From RGIG8748 sp045532255 (GTDB lineage Bacteria; Bacillota; Clostridia; UMGS1810), in the NCBI GenBank assembly GCA_045532255.1, contig JAZSFO010000083.1, positions 1 through 50,497 on the forward strand: a DNA stretch of 50,497 nt, in the 5' to 3' direction. The position numbers and the translations under genes are program-made. Below, piece by piece: positions 17,025 to 24,000 of the stretch. The notes beneath the pieces were generated by a model. It did no database searches, had not been told where the DNA came from, and saw nothing but the letters and a program-made list of their open reading frames with translations. Each line of letters begins with the position of its first letter. The first letter of the stretch is position 1.

Positions 17025-17146
17025 TGAGTTTGCAAAGCAAACTCAATGAATTGCCTTCGGCATGAATTGAAATCTAAAGATTTCATGAATTGAGCCTTGT
17101 GGCTCATGAATTGCACTTCGTGCATTATAAAGGCAATTCAATTCAT
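17025..17146 (+). repeat. Array of ATGAATTG words and mini-hairpins, downstream arm
   Basis: It begins with an 8-bp hairpin (GAGTTTGC-AAA-GCAAACTC, 17026-17044). The word ATGAATTG follows at 17046, 17062, 17085 and 17106, separated by tiny palindromes (CCTTCGG, AAATCTAAAGATTT, AGCCTTGTGGCT, CACTTCGTG). The reverse word CAATTCAT occurs at 17139. Same design as the upstream arm but with a different word. It ends about 40 bases before deoR. Confidence 0.82.
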
Positions 17147-17187
17147 GGAGCGATAGCGAGAAGCCATTAAAAGGGGTGTGATATGCT

Positions 17188-17949
17188 GTGATTGCAGAAG
17201 AACGCAAGCAAAGAATTCTGGAAATGCTTAAGGAAAACGATACGGTAAAGGTATCGGAATTAAGTCAGCTTTTCGGTGTATCGGAGGTTACAATCCGTGC
17301 CTATCTTGCCGATATGGAAAAAAAGGGTCTGCTCTCGAGGATACACGGCGGAGCGATGAGCTCATACAAGCCGTACTACAGCATGAACCTCAATCAAAGG
17401 CTTGAAACAAATCAGGGCGAAAAGGTGGAAATAGCCGACAAAATCGCACAGATGATAGAGCCAAACGATACAATAATGCTAAACTCAGGTACGACAACCC
17501 TCATCACATTCCGTAAGATACCAAAAACCTACAATCTCAATATAGTGACCAATTCCATCGCAATTGCACTGGAGGCATCCAACAACCCCAACTACAATGT
17601 TGTCCTTGTGGGAGGCTCTGTCAACACAAAGTATCAGTTCACCTACGGAAGCGATGCGGCAAGACAGATACATAACTATCACGCGGACAAGCTCATACTT
17701 TCGGTAGACGGAATAGATGCCAGAAGAGGCTTTACCACATACTACAACAAGGAAGCGGATGTTGATACCGCCATGATAGCTCAGTCTGATACAAGAATAA
17801 TTGCGGCAGACTTTACAAAGTTCCGAAGATGTGCATTTGCAAAGATATCCGATGTGTCTGTTGCGGATATTATAGTAACAAATTCTTCGGCGGATATGGC
17901 AATCCTCGAAGAGCTTCAAAAGATGGGAATAGAAATTTGTCTTACATGA
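17188..17949 (+). CDS. DeoR-family sugar-operon regulator
   Basis: A 253-residue repressor-type protein: N-terminal DeoR helix-turn-helix (residues 1-60, AEERKQRILEMLKENDTVKV.. VSEVTIRAYLADMEKKGLL, RIHGGA) and a C-terminal sugar-phosphate sensor domain (DTIMLNSGTTTLITFRKI; DTRIIAADFTKFRR). The start must be GTG at 17188, since an in-frame stop lies three codons upstream; AAGGGG is 11 bases before it, a poor spacing. It points away from the TPI-like operon, so it most likely controls that operon in response to a phosphorylated intermediate. In the R-x-HGG-A wing region it is ordinary for the family. Confidence 0.9.
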   Translation: MIAEERKQRILEMLKENDTVKVSELSQLFGVSEVTIRAYLADMEKKGLLSRIHGGAMSSYKPYYSMNLNQRLETNQGEKVEIADKIAQMIEPNDTIMLNSGTTTLITFRKIPKTYNLNIVTNSIAIALEASNNPNYNVVLVGGSVNTKYQFTYGSDAARQIHNYHADKLILSVDGIDARRGFTTYYNKEADVDTAMIAQSDTRIIAADFTKFRRCAFAKISDVSVADIIVTNSSADMAILEELQKMGIEICLT

Positions 17950-17972
17950 TGATACAAAATATACATAAAAAT

Positions 17973-18025
17973 AGGCTCCCTTGTGTAAAGGGAGCTGTCG
18001 AACGCAGTTAGACTGAGGGATTGTT
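17973..18025. repeat. Small palindromic intergenic repeat after deoR
   Basis: Hairpin GCTCCCTT-GTGTA-AAGGGAGC (17975-17995) followed by CTGTCGAACGC and TGAGGGATTG. The wording resembles a palindromic repeat that I recall as widespread between genes of gut Clostridia. It may act as the deoR terminator, although the T-run (GTTTTTAG) comes late. Confidence 0.55.
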
Positions 18026-18204
18026 TTTAGGCTTTTATTTTTACATTTCCTGCATGGCTTCTGCTTGTTTTACTTCCCAACTCGGAATTCAACGCAATAC
18101 ATCTCCCTTTGAATTTTGTTATGTTGTACCATAATCTATCAAGGTTTGCCATATGTATGTTTTATCAATTTCCAAATAGTTTATTACAATTACTGTGTAA
18201 AACC
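18026..18204. other. Gene-free AT-rich spacer between convergent deoR and zinc-ribbon gene
   Basis: No promoter or strong terminator seen. The minus strand carries a 42-codon open frame (18152 down to about 18027) with protein-like composition but no ribosome site; not called as a gene. Confidence 0.4.
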
Positions 18205-18915
18205 TTAATCAAACAAATCCAAAAGTTCCTCGGTTGCTTCCTCATATTTTTCTACAAGCTCGTTATATTTCTTGAGATAATTCGGATATTTTCCGTTCTC
18301 TCCCACTACATAGCCGTAACATTCGCTGTAGCAAAAATACACCCTGTCTGCAAGAGAGCCTGCCTTATCGCCTCCCAGAGCTTTTATTACATCTCTGCGG
18401 TGGCTTATCGGTTCTCTCGTTTTTTTGATTTCGTCTATTTTTTCCTTGCACTTTTCCCTTAGTGCCTGCGCGGACTCTATATATGTAATCCAGTCCTTGC
18501 TGTATACCTCGTCTTCATAGCTCTGCGCAAGAGAGGATATCATCTCTATTGCACCGTCTGCAAGGACTACCATCTCATGGCTTGCGTGCTTTACTTCCTC
18601 CTGTCTTTTCTGAGCATTTGTTATGCTTATAACAATTGACAGGGCTATAATAATTGCCAGAAGCAGAGGAACGCTTATTTTGAGCCATTTTGGAAGCTTC
18701 CTTACCTTGTCGGCAAGGGTCGGGGGTGTATAACTATTTATTTCTTCGCTTTCCTTTATATACTCCGAAACATTGCATCCGCATTTTGAACAAATATTTT
18801 CGCCGTCGCCAAGCTTTGCCCAGCAGTTAGGACAGCGGTTTTCTGTATCGGTATTGCAATATGGGCATATTTTGATGCCGTCTTCTATTTCCATTTTACA
18901 GTTTTTGCATATCAT
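18205..18915 (-). CDS. Membrane-anchored double zinc-ribbon protein
   Basis: Function unknown. The 236-residue protein opens with two zinc ribbons: CKNC..CPYC (residues 3-19) and CPNC..CSKC (about 28-45). A single membrane segment follows at about 75-95 (ISVPLLLAIIIALSIVISIT), then a helical, charged, presumably extracellular domain. Such zinc-ribbon plus transmembrane proteins are common in Firmicutes and usually lack assigned roles. GGAGG from the end of the ttcA-like gene is 8 bases before the ATG, so it is the last gene of the tRNA-modification operon, perhaps only by position. Confidence 0.8.
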   Translation of the reverse strand: MICKNCKMEIEDGIKICPYCNTDTENRCPNCWAKLGDGENICSKCGCNVSEYIKESEEINSYTPPTLADKVRKLPKWLKISVPLLLAIIIALSIVISITNAQKRQEEVKHASHEMVVLADGAIEMISSLAQSYEDEVYSKDWITYIESAQALREKCKEKIDEIKKTREPISHRRDVIKALGGDKAGSLADRVYFCYSECYGYVVGENGKYPNYLKKYNELVEKYEEATEELLDLFD

Positions 18916-18918
18916 ATC

Positions 18919-19749
18919 TTATTCCTCCAGAAATGTATGTCTCTCACCCTTTGACTTGTATTCTACAAAGGTATCTATATGAACATTATGTATACTCTTA
19001 AAAAGATTGTGTTCTATCATGGGGTTTGTTTTCTTCAGACTCGCGATAAGCTCCTTTGTTTCCTTTCGCTTTGACATTGATTCAAAGTGAGACTTCTCGG
19101 TATCCGCAGTGAATTTGCACGCACAGTTAAGGAATTCAAGCTCATTGTACCTCGCCCATGCTATAATACTCTCCTCCCCTATGCAGAACATAGGGCGGAT
19201 AAGCTCCATTCCCTCAAAGTTGGTGCTCCTGAGCCTTGGAAGCATCGCCTGAAGCTGAGAAGAATACATCATTCCCATAAGCGTTGTCTCTATGACATCG
19301 TTCATATGATGCCCAAGCGCTATTTTGTTGCATCCCATTTCCTTTGCCTTAGAATAGAGGTGGCCTCTTCTCATTCGGGCACACAGATAACATGGCGAGC
19401 TGTCAACGGAATCTGCAACCTCGAATATGTCCGTTTCAAAGACCGTAACGGGCACCTCGAGAACCTTGGCATTGCTCTCTATCCGTTCAAGGTTCTTTTG
19501 GCTGTAGCCCGGGTCCATAACAAGATACACAAGCTCAAAGCTCACCTTACTGGTCCTTTGAAGAAGACCCATGAGCTTTGCCATGAGCATGGAATCCTTA
19601 CCGCCCGATATACAGACGGCTATCCTATCGCCCTCATCTATAAGGCTGTAGCGCTGAACCCCCGCTATAAAAGGGTTCCACAGTTCTTTTCGGTATTTTT
19701 TTATTATACTTCTCTCTGCAATCTGTGCCTTTGTAAGTTCTCTTGCCAT
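18919..19749 (-). CDS. ttcA: tRNA 2-thiocytidine biosynthesis TtcA-like protein
   Basis: PP-loop ATPase that in its characterised relatives thiolates cytidine 32 of tRNA using an iron-sulfur cluster. The 276-residue protein has the ATP-binding SGGKDSM (about 48-54) and SSPCYLCARMRRGHLYSKA (about 115-133), matching the CxxC plus RRG of TtcA. Two additional cysteines occur in EFLNCACKF near 208. It overlaps mnmA by a single base (TGATG), and the two thiolation enzymes form one operon with tcdA. Firmicute TtcA-like proteins are less studied, so the exact target base is inferred. Confidence 0.82.
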   Translation of the reverse strand: MARELTKAQIAERSIIKKYRKELWNPFIAGVQRYSLIDEGDRIAVCISGGKDSMLMAKLMGLLQRTSKVSFELVYLVMDPGYSQKNLERIESNAKVLEVPVTVFETDIFEVADSVDSSPCYLCARMRRGHLYSKAKEMGCNKIALGHHMNDVIETTLMGMMYSSQLQAMLPRLRSTNFEGMELIRPMFCIGEESIIAWARYNELEFLNCACKFTADTEKSHFESMSKRKETKELIASLKKTNPMIEHNLFKSIHNVHIDTFVEYKSKGERHTFLEE

Positions 19750-20756
19750 CAGTCTATTATTCCTCCGCCGACTACTCTGTCTCCATCATATACAACCGCT
19801 GATTGACCCTTTGCCGATGCCCTCTGAGGCTCGTCAAAAACAAGCCTAGCCCTTAGTCCGTCTTCTATGATAAGTGTGCAGGACTGCTCCGTCTGGTTGT
19901 AGCGAATCTTTGCTTTGGTCTCCTTGTAATCCTTATATATAAGATTAAAATCCTTAAGAAATACCTCTTTTGTAAAAAGGTCGTCATTTGAGCCAAGCAC
20001 GACCTCATTGGTCTCGGGGTTTTTTGATACCACATACATAGGCTTTCCAAAGGCGATACCAAGACCCTTTCGCTGTCCCTGAGTGTAATTTATTATACCT
20101 CTGTGCGTTCCGATAACATTGCCCTTAGTGTCAAGGAATTTGCCCTCGGGGTATTTTTTGTTTCTGTAGCTTTCTATAAACGAAGCATATTCGCCGTCGG
20201 GCACAAAGCAGATGTCCTGACTGTCGCTCTTTCGTGCGGTTACAAGTCCCTCTCTCTCTGCAATCTCCCTTGCCTCAGCCTTTGTTAAACTTCCGAGGGG
20301 GAAAAAGCAATTTTTAAGCACATCGGCGCATAAGCTCCACAGCACATAGCTCTGGTCTTTTTTTATATCCTTTGCCTTGAAAAGACCGCCCTTTCCGTCT
20401 GATATTGCATAGTGGCCTGTAACTATAGTATCACACCCATGGCTTTTTGCCATATCCATGAGTCTTCCGAACTTGAAATGGCGGTTGCACATAATGCAGG
20501 GATTGGGTGTCGCCCCCTCTTCGTAGCGGGAAACAAAATCTTCCATCACAATATTCCTAAAATCCTGTCTCATATCAAAGACATGGTGCTCTATCCCTAA
20601 ATAAGTGCATATTCTTTTGGCATCTTTTGCATCTTGTCCGCCGTCTCCATGGAGAAGCATGGTAGCACCTATGCACTCATATCCCGCCCTCATTGCAAGA
20701 TATGCACATACGCTCGAATCCACTCCTCCGCTCATGGCAATTAGTGCTTTTTTCAT
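19749..20756 (-). CDS. mnmA: tRNA-specific 2-thiouridylase
   Basis: Catalyses 2-thiolation of uridine 34 in Lys, Glu and Gln tRNAs, using ATP and sulfur relayed from a cysteine desulfurase. The 335-residue protein shows the PP-loop SGGVDSS (residues 9-15), NPCIMCNRHFKFG with catalytic Cys90 and the second Cys in SQDICFVPDG (Cys183), and the C-terminal beta-barrel. Slightly shorter than E. coli MnmA but complete. It overlaps tcdA by 4 bases and the ttcA-like gene by one. No iscS or tusA-like partner is in view. Confidence 0.95.
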   Translation of the reverse strand: MKKALIAMSGGVDSSVCAYLAMRAGYECIGATMLLHGDGGQDAKDAKRICTYLGIEHHVFDMRQDFRNIVMEDFVSRYEEGATPNPCIMCNRHFKFGRLMDMAKSHGCDTIVTGHYAISDGKGGLFKAKDIKKDQSYVLWSLCADVLKNCFFPLGSLTKAEAREIAEREGLVTARKSDSQDICFVPDGEYASFIESYRNKKYPEGKFLDTKGNVIGTHRGIINYTQGQRKGLGIAFGKPMYVVSKNPETNEVVLGSNDDLFTKEVFLKDFNLIYKDYKETKAKIRYNQTEQSCTLIIEDGLRARLVFDEPQRASAKGQSAVVYDGDRVVGGGIID

Positions 20757-21481
20757 TTTTTTATCTCCAAAATATCCTTAATAACCTCCGATGCAATAAT
20801 CATTCCTGCAACAGGAGGCACAAATGAGGTTGAGGCAGGAACAGTTTTCTTGCTGTCGGGGTTTAATTCCCGATATCTTTTTACTGCCTCTTCATCGGGT
20901 GCCATAGGCTTTTCCTCCGAATAAACAACCTTAAGAGAAGCTACTCCCCTCTTCTTTAATTCATATCGCATAACCCTTGCAAGAGGACAGACCGATGTGC
21001 TGTAAATATCCGCCACCTTAAGTGCCGTAGGGTCGGTTTTATTGCCCGTTCCCATAGAGGAAATGATGGGAATTCCCATATCAGTGCACCTTAGAGCAAG
21101 GTCGATTTTTGCCGTGACGGTGTCTATGGCATCTACCACATAGTCAAATTTATTAAGCTCAAATTCCTCCGCCCTTTCGGGAAGATAGAATACATCATGG
21201 ACATTTACACGGCAGTCGGGATTTATATCCTTTATTCTCTCTCTGAAAAGCTCTGTTTTTTTCATTCCGACAGTTGAGGTAAGTGCTATAAGCTGTCTGT
21301 TGATATTGGTTATATCAACTGTGTCGGAGTCTATTATGTCGATTTCGCCGACACCTGCCCTTGCAAGTGCCTCTACCGCATAGCCCCCCACACCGCCGAG
21401 ACCAAAAACTGCAACTCTTGTCTGCGACAGTCTCTTTAGTGCTGTCTCGCCGAATATCAGTTCGCTTCGTGAAAATCTCAT
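20753..21481 (-). CDS. tcdA: tRNA threonylcarbamoyladenosine dehydratase
   Basis: ATP-dependent E1-like (ThiF/MoeB superfamily) enzyme that cyclises t6A at position 37 of ANN-decoding tRNAs to ct6A. The 242-residue protein has VFGLGGVGGYAVEALARAGVG (nucleotide loop, residues 25-45), the arginine-rich NINRQL and the conserved FDYVVDAIDTVTAKIDL. The family also contains MoeB and ThiF, but the TcdA-type IISSMGTGNKTDPTALKVAD supports this call, as does its position directly before mnmA. Preceded by a small DUF6472-like gene 9 bases upstream. Confidence 0.9.
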   Translation of the reverse strand: MRFSRSELIFGETALKRLSQTRVAVFGLGGVGGYAVEALARAGVGEIDIIDSDTVDITNINRQLIALTSTVGMKKTELFRERIKDINPDCRVNVHDVFYLPERAEEFELNKFDYVVDAIDTVTAKIDLALRCTDMGIPIISSMGTGNKTDPTALKVADIYSTSVCPLARVMRYELKKRGVASLKVVYSEEKPMAPDEEAVKRYRELNPDSKKTVPASTSFVPPVAGMIIASEVIKDILEIKK

Positions 21482-21490
21482 ATATATTAC

Positions 21491-21667
21491 CTAATTCTGC
21501 TTTCTCACTATTTTGTATTCATCATACATGCTGAAGTATGAGCACTCTGAGTAGGGCTGAGACATATATTTTGCAATATCGTCCTCGTCGAGACTTATAC
21601 TGCAACACTCATCCTCCCCGTCATAGTATGCACACATCTCACATTGTGTTATTCTCTTGTCGCTCAT
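21491..21667 (-). CDS. Small cysteine-rich protein, DUF6472-like
   Basis: A 58-residue protein readable on the minus strand. It starts MSDKRITQCEMCAYYDG, has ECC in the middle, LDEDDIAKY and ends ECSYFSMYDEYKIVRKQN. Five cysteines arranged as CxxC, CC and C suggest a small metal-binding fold. It looks like DUF6472, short proteins common in Clostridia with no known function. Its ATG overlaps the stop codon of the lipoprotein gene (ATGA) and it ends 9 bases before tcdA, so it lies firmly inside the operon. Confidence 0.78.
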   Translation of the reverse strand: MSDKRITQCEMCAYYDGEDECCSISLDEDDIAKYMSQPYSECSYFSMYDEYKIVRKQN

Positions 21668-22374
21668 TTCTTATACACTCCGCTTATACCCTTGTTTTCC
21701 GAGTCATTCATATAGAGGTCTGTAACCTTAATTCTGCTGTTTTCCCTGATAAGCTCAAGAATAACAAGTCTCTCGCCCTCGGTAAAAACTGCCTTTGTGG
21801 AATCGGGCTCGAGGCATTTTAGATTTTTTACAACCTCTTCGCCATCCTCGATTGTCTTGTAGGTGCAGAGCACATAGCCCTCCTTGATGCCGTATACGGA
21901 TATCTCAAGTCCTGTTTCCTCGCACACATACTCTCCATTCCAAAGCGAATTTCCAAAGTTCTGGGGCGTTTCGCCATATGGAAGTCTGTAATACTTGCCT
22001 GTCCAGTTCTCCATTCTGCGAGTGTTCTTGTCTGTCCACATATCGTCTATGGTAACAATTTCTGCATCGGTAGAAAGTGTAATCTTGACGCTCTTTGGTC
22101 CTAAGTTTTTTACAACGTATCTTCCGCTTTCGCTCTTAATGGGTGCTTCAAACTCTTCTGTTCCCCTTGCAGACTGCAGAGTGTAACAGATATTCTTGTC
22201 GTCTATACCCTCTACATCGAGAACCTTAAATTCCTCGGTTTCCTTATCCTGCCACACATACACCCCGTTCCAGCGGTGTGTTGCCATGATCTCAACCTCT
22301 TTGTTAAGGCAGGAGGAGAGCAATAAGGAGCAAAAAACTATAAGTATCAAAAAGAAAGCTTTTCTCGTCATCAT
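21664..22374 (-). CDS. Putative lipoprotein of unknown function
   Basis: A 236-residue secreted lipoprotein: hydrophobic signal (FFLILIVFCSLL) ending in the lipobox LSSC with the acylated cysteine at residue 22, then a mostly beta-strand domain containing two WNGxYV repeats (RWNGVYVWQD near 33, LWNGEYVCEE near 144). The repeated WNGxY motif suggests two copies of a small beta-barrel, as in lipocalin-like folds. AAAGGA precedes the first of two adjacent ATG codons (22374 or 22371). It heads the operon and has its own consensus promoter. No catalytic residues recognised. Confidence 0.78.
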   Translation of the reverse strand: MMTRKAFFLILIVFCSLLLSSCLNKEVEIMATHRWNGVYVWQDKETEEFKVLDVEGIDDKNICYTLQSARGTEEFEAPIKSESGRYVVKNLGPKSVKITLSTDAEIVTIDDMWTDKNTRRMENWTGKYYRLPYGETPQNFGNSLWNGEYVCEETGLEISVYGIKEGYVLCTYKTIEDGEEVVKNLKCLEPDSTKAVFTEGERLVILELIRENSRIKVTDLYMNDSENKGISGVYKK

Positions 22375-22416
22375 TTGTTTTCCTTTCTTGTAGGGTAGCT
22401 TCGGCTAATAATAATT

Positions 22417-22445
22417 ATTATACAATTTTTGTGTCTTTTTGTCAA
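22417..22445 (-). promoter_or_regulatory. Promoter of the lipoprotein-tRNA modification operon
   Basis: Consensus TTGACA (22440-22445), 17 bp, TATAAT (22417-22422) on the minus strand. Divergent from the E2-like gene promoter 17 bp away. Confidence 0.85.
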
Positions 22446-22461
22446 CGCAATCCGACAAAAC

Positions 22462-22491
22462 TTGACAAAGCATGTACTTAACTGTTATATT
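22462..22491 (+). promoter_or_regulatory. Promoter of the E2/CAT-like gene
   Basis: TTGACA (22462-22467), 18 bp, TATATT (22486-22491). Start of transcription would be about 27 bases before the proposed TTG start codon. Confidence 0.7.
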
Positions 22492-22524
22492 ATACATATA
22501 TGTATACAAAGGATGGGATGTAAT

Positions 22525-23376
22525 TTGAAAAAAGAAGGCAGAAGGATAAAGTCGCTCCCCCCTATGAATGTGGTAAGTACATTTTTTATGCCCACAAGGG
22601 TAGGTGCGTCCAATCAATTTTCTACCAGATTAGACATCACTGAAACAGAAAGATATATCAGAGAAAAAAGAAAAGAAGGAATGCCCGGTCTCGGTATTAT
22701 GCATGTGCTTCTTGCGGCATATGTGCAAACCGTAGCATCGTACCCCGGAATAAACAGATTTATACGCGGACAGAAAATCTATGCACGAAACGAAATCGAA
22801 ATGTGCCTTACAATCAAAAAGGAAATGGCTCTCGATGCACAGGAAACCGTAATCAAGGTTCCTGCCAAGCCCGATGCAAGCATAGAGGACATTTATTCAG
22901 TCATGAACGATTTGATTAACGAAAACCGCGAGGAAGGCGACACCAACTCAATGGATGCATTTGCAAGGGTTCTTACCTTCCTTCCCGGAATTGTGCTTAA
23001 GTTTGTGGTATGGGTAATAAAAATTCTGGATTACTTTGGTCTGCTCCCGAGATGCATAACCAAAATCAGTCCTTTCCACAGCTCCATGTTTATAACAAAC
23101 ATGGGCTCGCTCGGAATACCGCCTGTTTTTCACCATCTGTATGACTTTGGCAATATACCGCTTTTTATATCCTTGGGTATGAAAAAGTCGGAATATGTTA
23201 CAAAATGCGATGGAACGCTGGAAAAACGCAAGTTCGTAGATATAACCGTCGTTTGCGACGAAAGAATATGCGACGGACATTACTACGCAACCGCATTTAA
23301 GAAGCTGAAAAGACTCTCTGAAAAAGCATGGCTTCTCGAAAAGCCTGTTGAGGTGGTAAATAAGGATATACGATGA
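22525..23376 (+). CDS. 2-oxoacid dehydrogenase E2/chloramphenicol acetyltransferase-like protein
   Basis: A stand-alone CoA-dependent acyltransferase fold of 283 residues, lacking the lipoyl and peripheral-subunit domains of true E2 proteins. TNMGSLGIPPVFHHLYDFGN and ITVVCDERICDGHYYATAF correspond to the E2 catalytic core. In E2 and CAT the catalytic motif is (D)HRxxDG; here it reads DERICDG (residues 245-251), with glutamate where histidine should be, so ordinary acyl transfer is doubtful. A hydrophobic segment (about 150-172) may touch the membrane. The start is probably TTG at 22525; the ATG at 22513 overlaps AAAGGA. Similar short proteins are common in Clostridia, with unknown role. Confidence 0.75.
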   Translation: MKKEGRRIKSLPPMNVVSTFFMPTRVGASNQFSTRLDITETERYIREKRKEGMPGLGIMHVLLAAYVQTVASYPGINRFIRGQKIYARNEIEMCLTIKKEMALDAQETVIKVPAKPDASIEDIYSVMNDLINENREEGDTNSMDAFARVLTFLPGIVLKFVVWVIKILDYFGLLPRCITKISPFHSSMFITNMGSLGIPPVFHHLYDFGNIPLFISLGMKKSEYVTKCDGTLEKRKFVDITVVCDERICDGHYYATAFKKLKRLSEKAWLLEKPVEVVNKDIR

Positions 23377-23396
23377 ATTAATACTCGGCTTGTGTA

Positions 23397-23425
23397 TTGA
23401 CAAAAACAAAATTTGGATATATAAT
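23397..23425 (+). promoter_or_regulatory. Antitoxin RNA promoter, cassette 1
   Basis: Perfect TTGACA (23397-23402) and TATAAT (23420-23425), 17 bp apart. Confidence 0.85.
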
Positions 23426-23431
23426 AAAAAC

Positions 23432-23520
23432 AGAAAAAGGCAAGACCTCAAACGGTTATGCCAAGAATGAACTAAAAGATAGCCCTAACTTGGTCGGTGG
23501 GGGCTATCTTACTTTTTTTG
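23432..23520 (+). ncRNA. Type I antitoxin RNA, cassette 1
   Basis: Predicted RNA of about 85-90 bases starting 7 bases after a perfect promoter. It has a 5' hairpin (23439-23462, GGCAAGACC ... GGTTATGCC) and a 3' intrinsic terminator (10-bp stem AAGATAGCCC / GGGCTATCTT, 23476-23485 with 23501-23510, then a run of seven T). The terminator is shared with the convergent toxin message, so the two RNAs are fully complementary over the stem and its 15-base loop (TAACTTGGTCGGTGG), which holds a UUGG (YUNR) kissing-type motif. The layout is that of Fst/RNAII and TxpA/RatA loci. No coding content. Confidence 0.75.
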
Positions 23521-23578
23521 TAAGTGTTATCAAAAACACAATAATTAAAAATATAATTCTTAATATGTATTTTCCCAT
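23504..23578 (-). CDS. Small hydrophobic toxin peptide 1 (type I toxin-antitoxin)
   Basis: A 24-residue peptide: MGKYILR, a hydrophobic core (IIFLIIVFLITL) and a basic tail TKKVR, the profile of Fst/TxpA-like membrane toxins. The ribosome site AGGAGGTGG (23584-23592) is exceptionally strong, 5 bases before the ATG. The stop codon lies inside the terminator stem shared with the antisense RNA. The message has a leader of about 100 bases from the promoter at 23689-23717. It is too short to be conserved by chance as an isolated frame, but a second, differing copy in cassette 2 supports coding. Predicted effect is membrane damage if antitoxin RNA is lost. Confidence 0.75.
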   Translation of the reverse strand: MGKYILRIIFLIIVFLITLTKKVR

Positions 23579-23620
23579 AACAACCACCTCCTCTCCCGAC
23601 TATAAGCACAGGAATAAGGT

Positions 23621-23659
23621 GGCATAACCGCCCAGCTTTACGCTTGTTTTGGTCTTACC
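23621..23659 (-). promoter_or_regulatory. Toxin 1 leader hairpin
   Basis: On the minus strand the leader reads GGTAAGACC ... GGCGGTTATGCC, the same words in the same sense as the 5' hairpin of the antitoxin RNA. The DNA is therefore an inverted repeat flanking the toxin gene; similar hairpins in both RNAs could swap partners. Also present in cassette 2 (24092-24130). Confidence 0.6.
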
Positions 23660-23688
23660 TTTAACATCGGATTTCTCCGACGGAATAT

Positions 23689-23717
23689 ATTATATACCAA
23701 AAATAAACATATTTCAA
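23689..23717 (-). promoter_or_regulatory. Toxin promoter, cassette 1
   Basis: TTGAAA (23712-23717), 17 bp, TATAAT (23689-23694) on the minus strand, convergent with the antitoxin promoter. Confidence 0.8.
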
Positions 23718-23755
23718 GGGTCTCTTGTTCGGTTTTTTGTTATTTGTTATTGCAG

Positions 23756-23818
23756 TACAAATTGCTTCGTCCGCTATACGATATCCCATATCACACTAGG
23801 TATGAATTTTGGGAACAT
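23756..23818. repeat. Foldback repeat copy R5, left arm only
   Basis: The outer left arm of module A (ACAAATTGCTTCG ... TATGAATTTTGGGAACATT) is present, but the rest is missing and the sequence jumps straight to ATAAAGCCATAT, which in the copy at 24214 follows the complete module. Short AACAT repeats mark both sides of the missing part. Confidence 0.75.
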
Positions 23819-23878
23819 TTTTATAAAGCCATATAGTAAACTTGCCAATATTCGATGAATTAATACTCGGCTTGTGTA

Positions 23879-23907
23879 TTGACAAAAACAAAATTTGGAT
23901 ATATAAT
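23879..23907 (+). promoter_or_regulatory. Antitoxin RNA promoter, cassette 2
   Basis: TTGACA (23879-23884), 17 bp, TATAAT (23902-23907), identical to cassette 1 including the spacer. Confidence 0.85.
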
Positions 23908-23913
23908 AAAAAT

Positions 23914-24000
23914 AGAAAAAGGCAAGACCTCAAACGGTTATGCCAAAAAATGTTTATTTAGAAAATAACGCATTCACTTGGCGGTGGGCGTTATTTTTTT
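23914..24000 (+). ncRNA. Type I antitoxin RNA, cassette 2
   Basis: Same design as in cassette 1. The promoter and 5' hairpin (23921-23944) are identical. The terminator has a different 10-bp stem (AAAATAACGC / GCGTTATTTT, 23962-23971 with 23988-23997), but its loop keeps the core ACTTGG-CGGTGG. The loop is thus conserved while stem and upstream spacer changed together with the toxin gene on the other strand. Confidence 0.75.

Noticed and set aside
16448..17146. Regularly spaced short repeats resembling a CRISPR array
   Set aside because: The repeat words are only 8 bases, spacers are short palindromes of varying length, orientation flips mid-array, and no cas genes are near.
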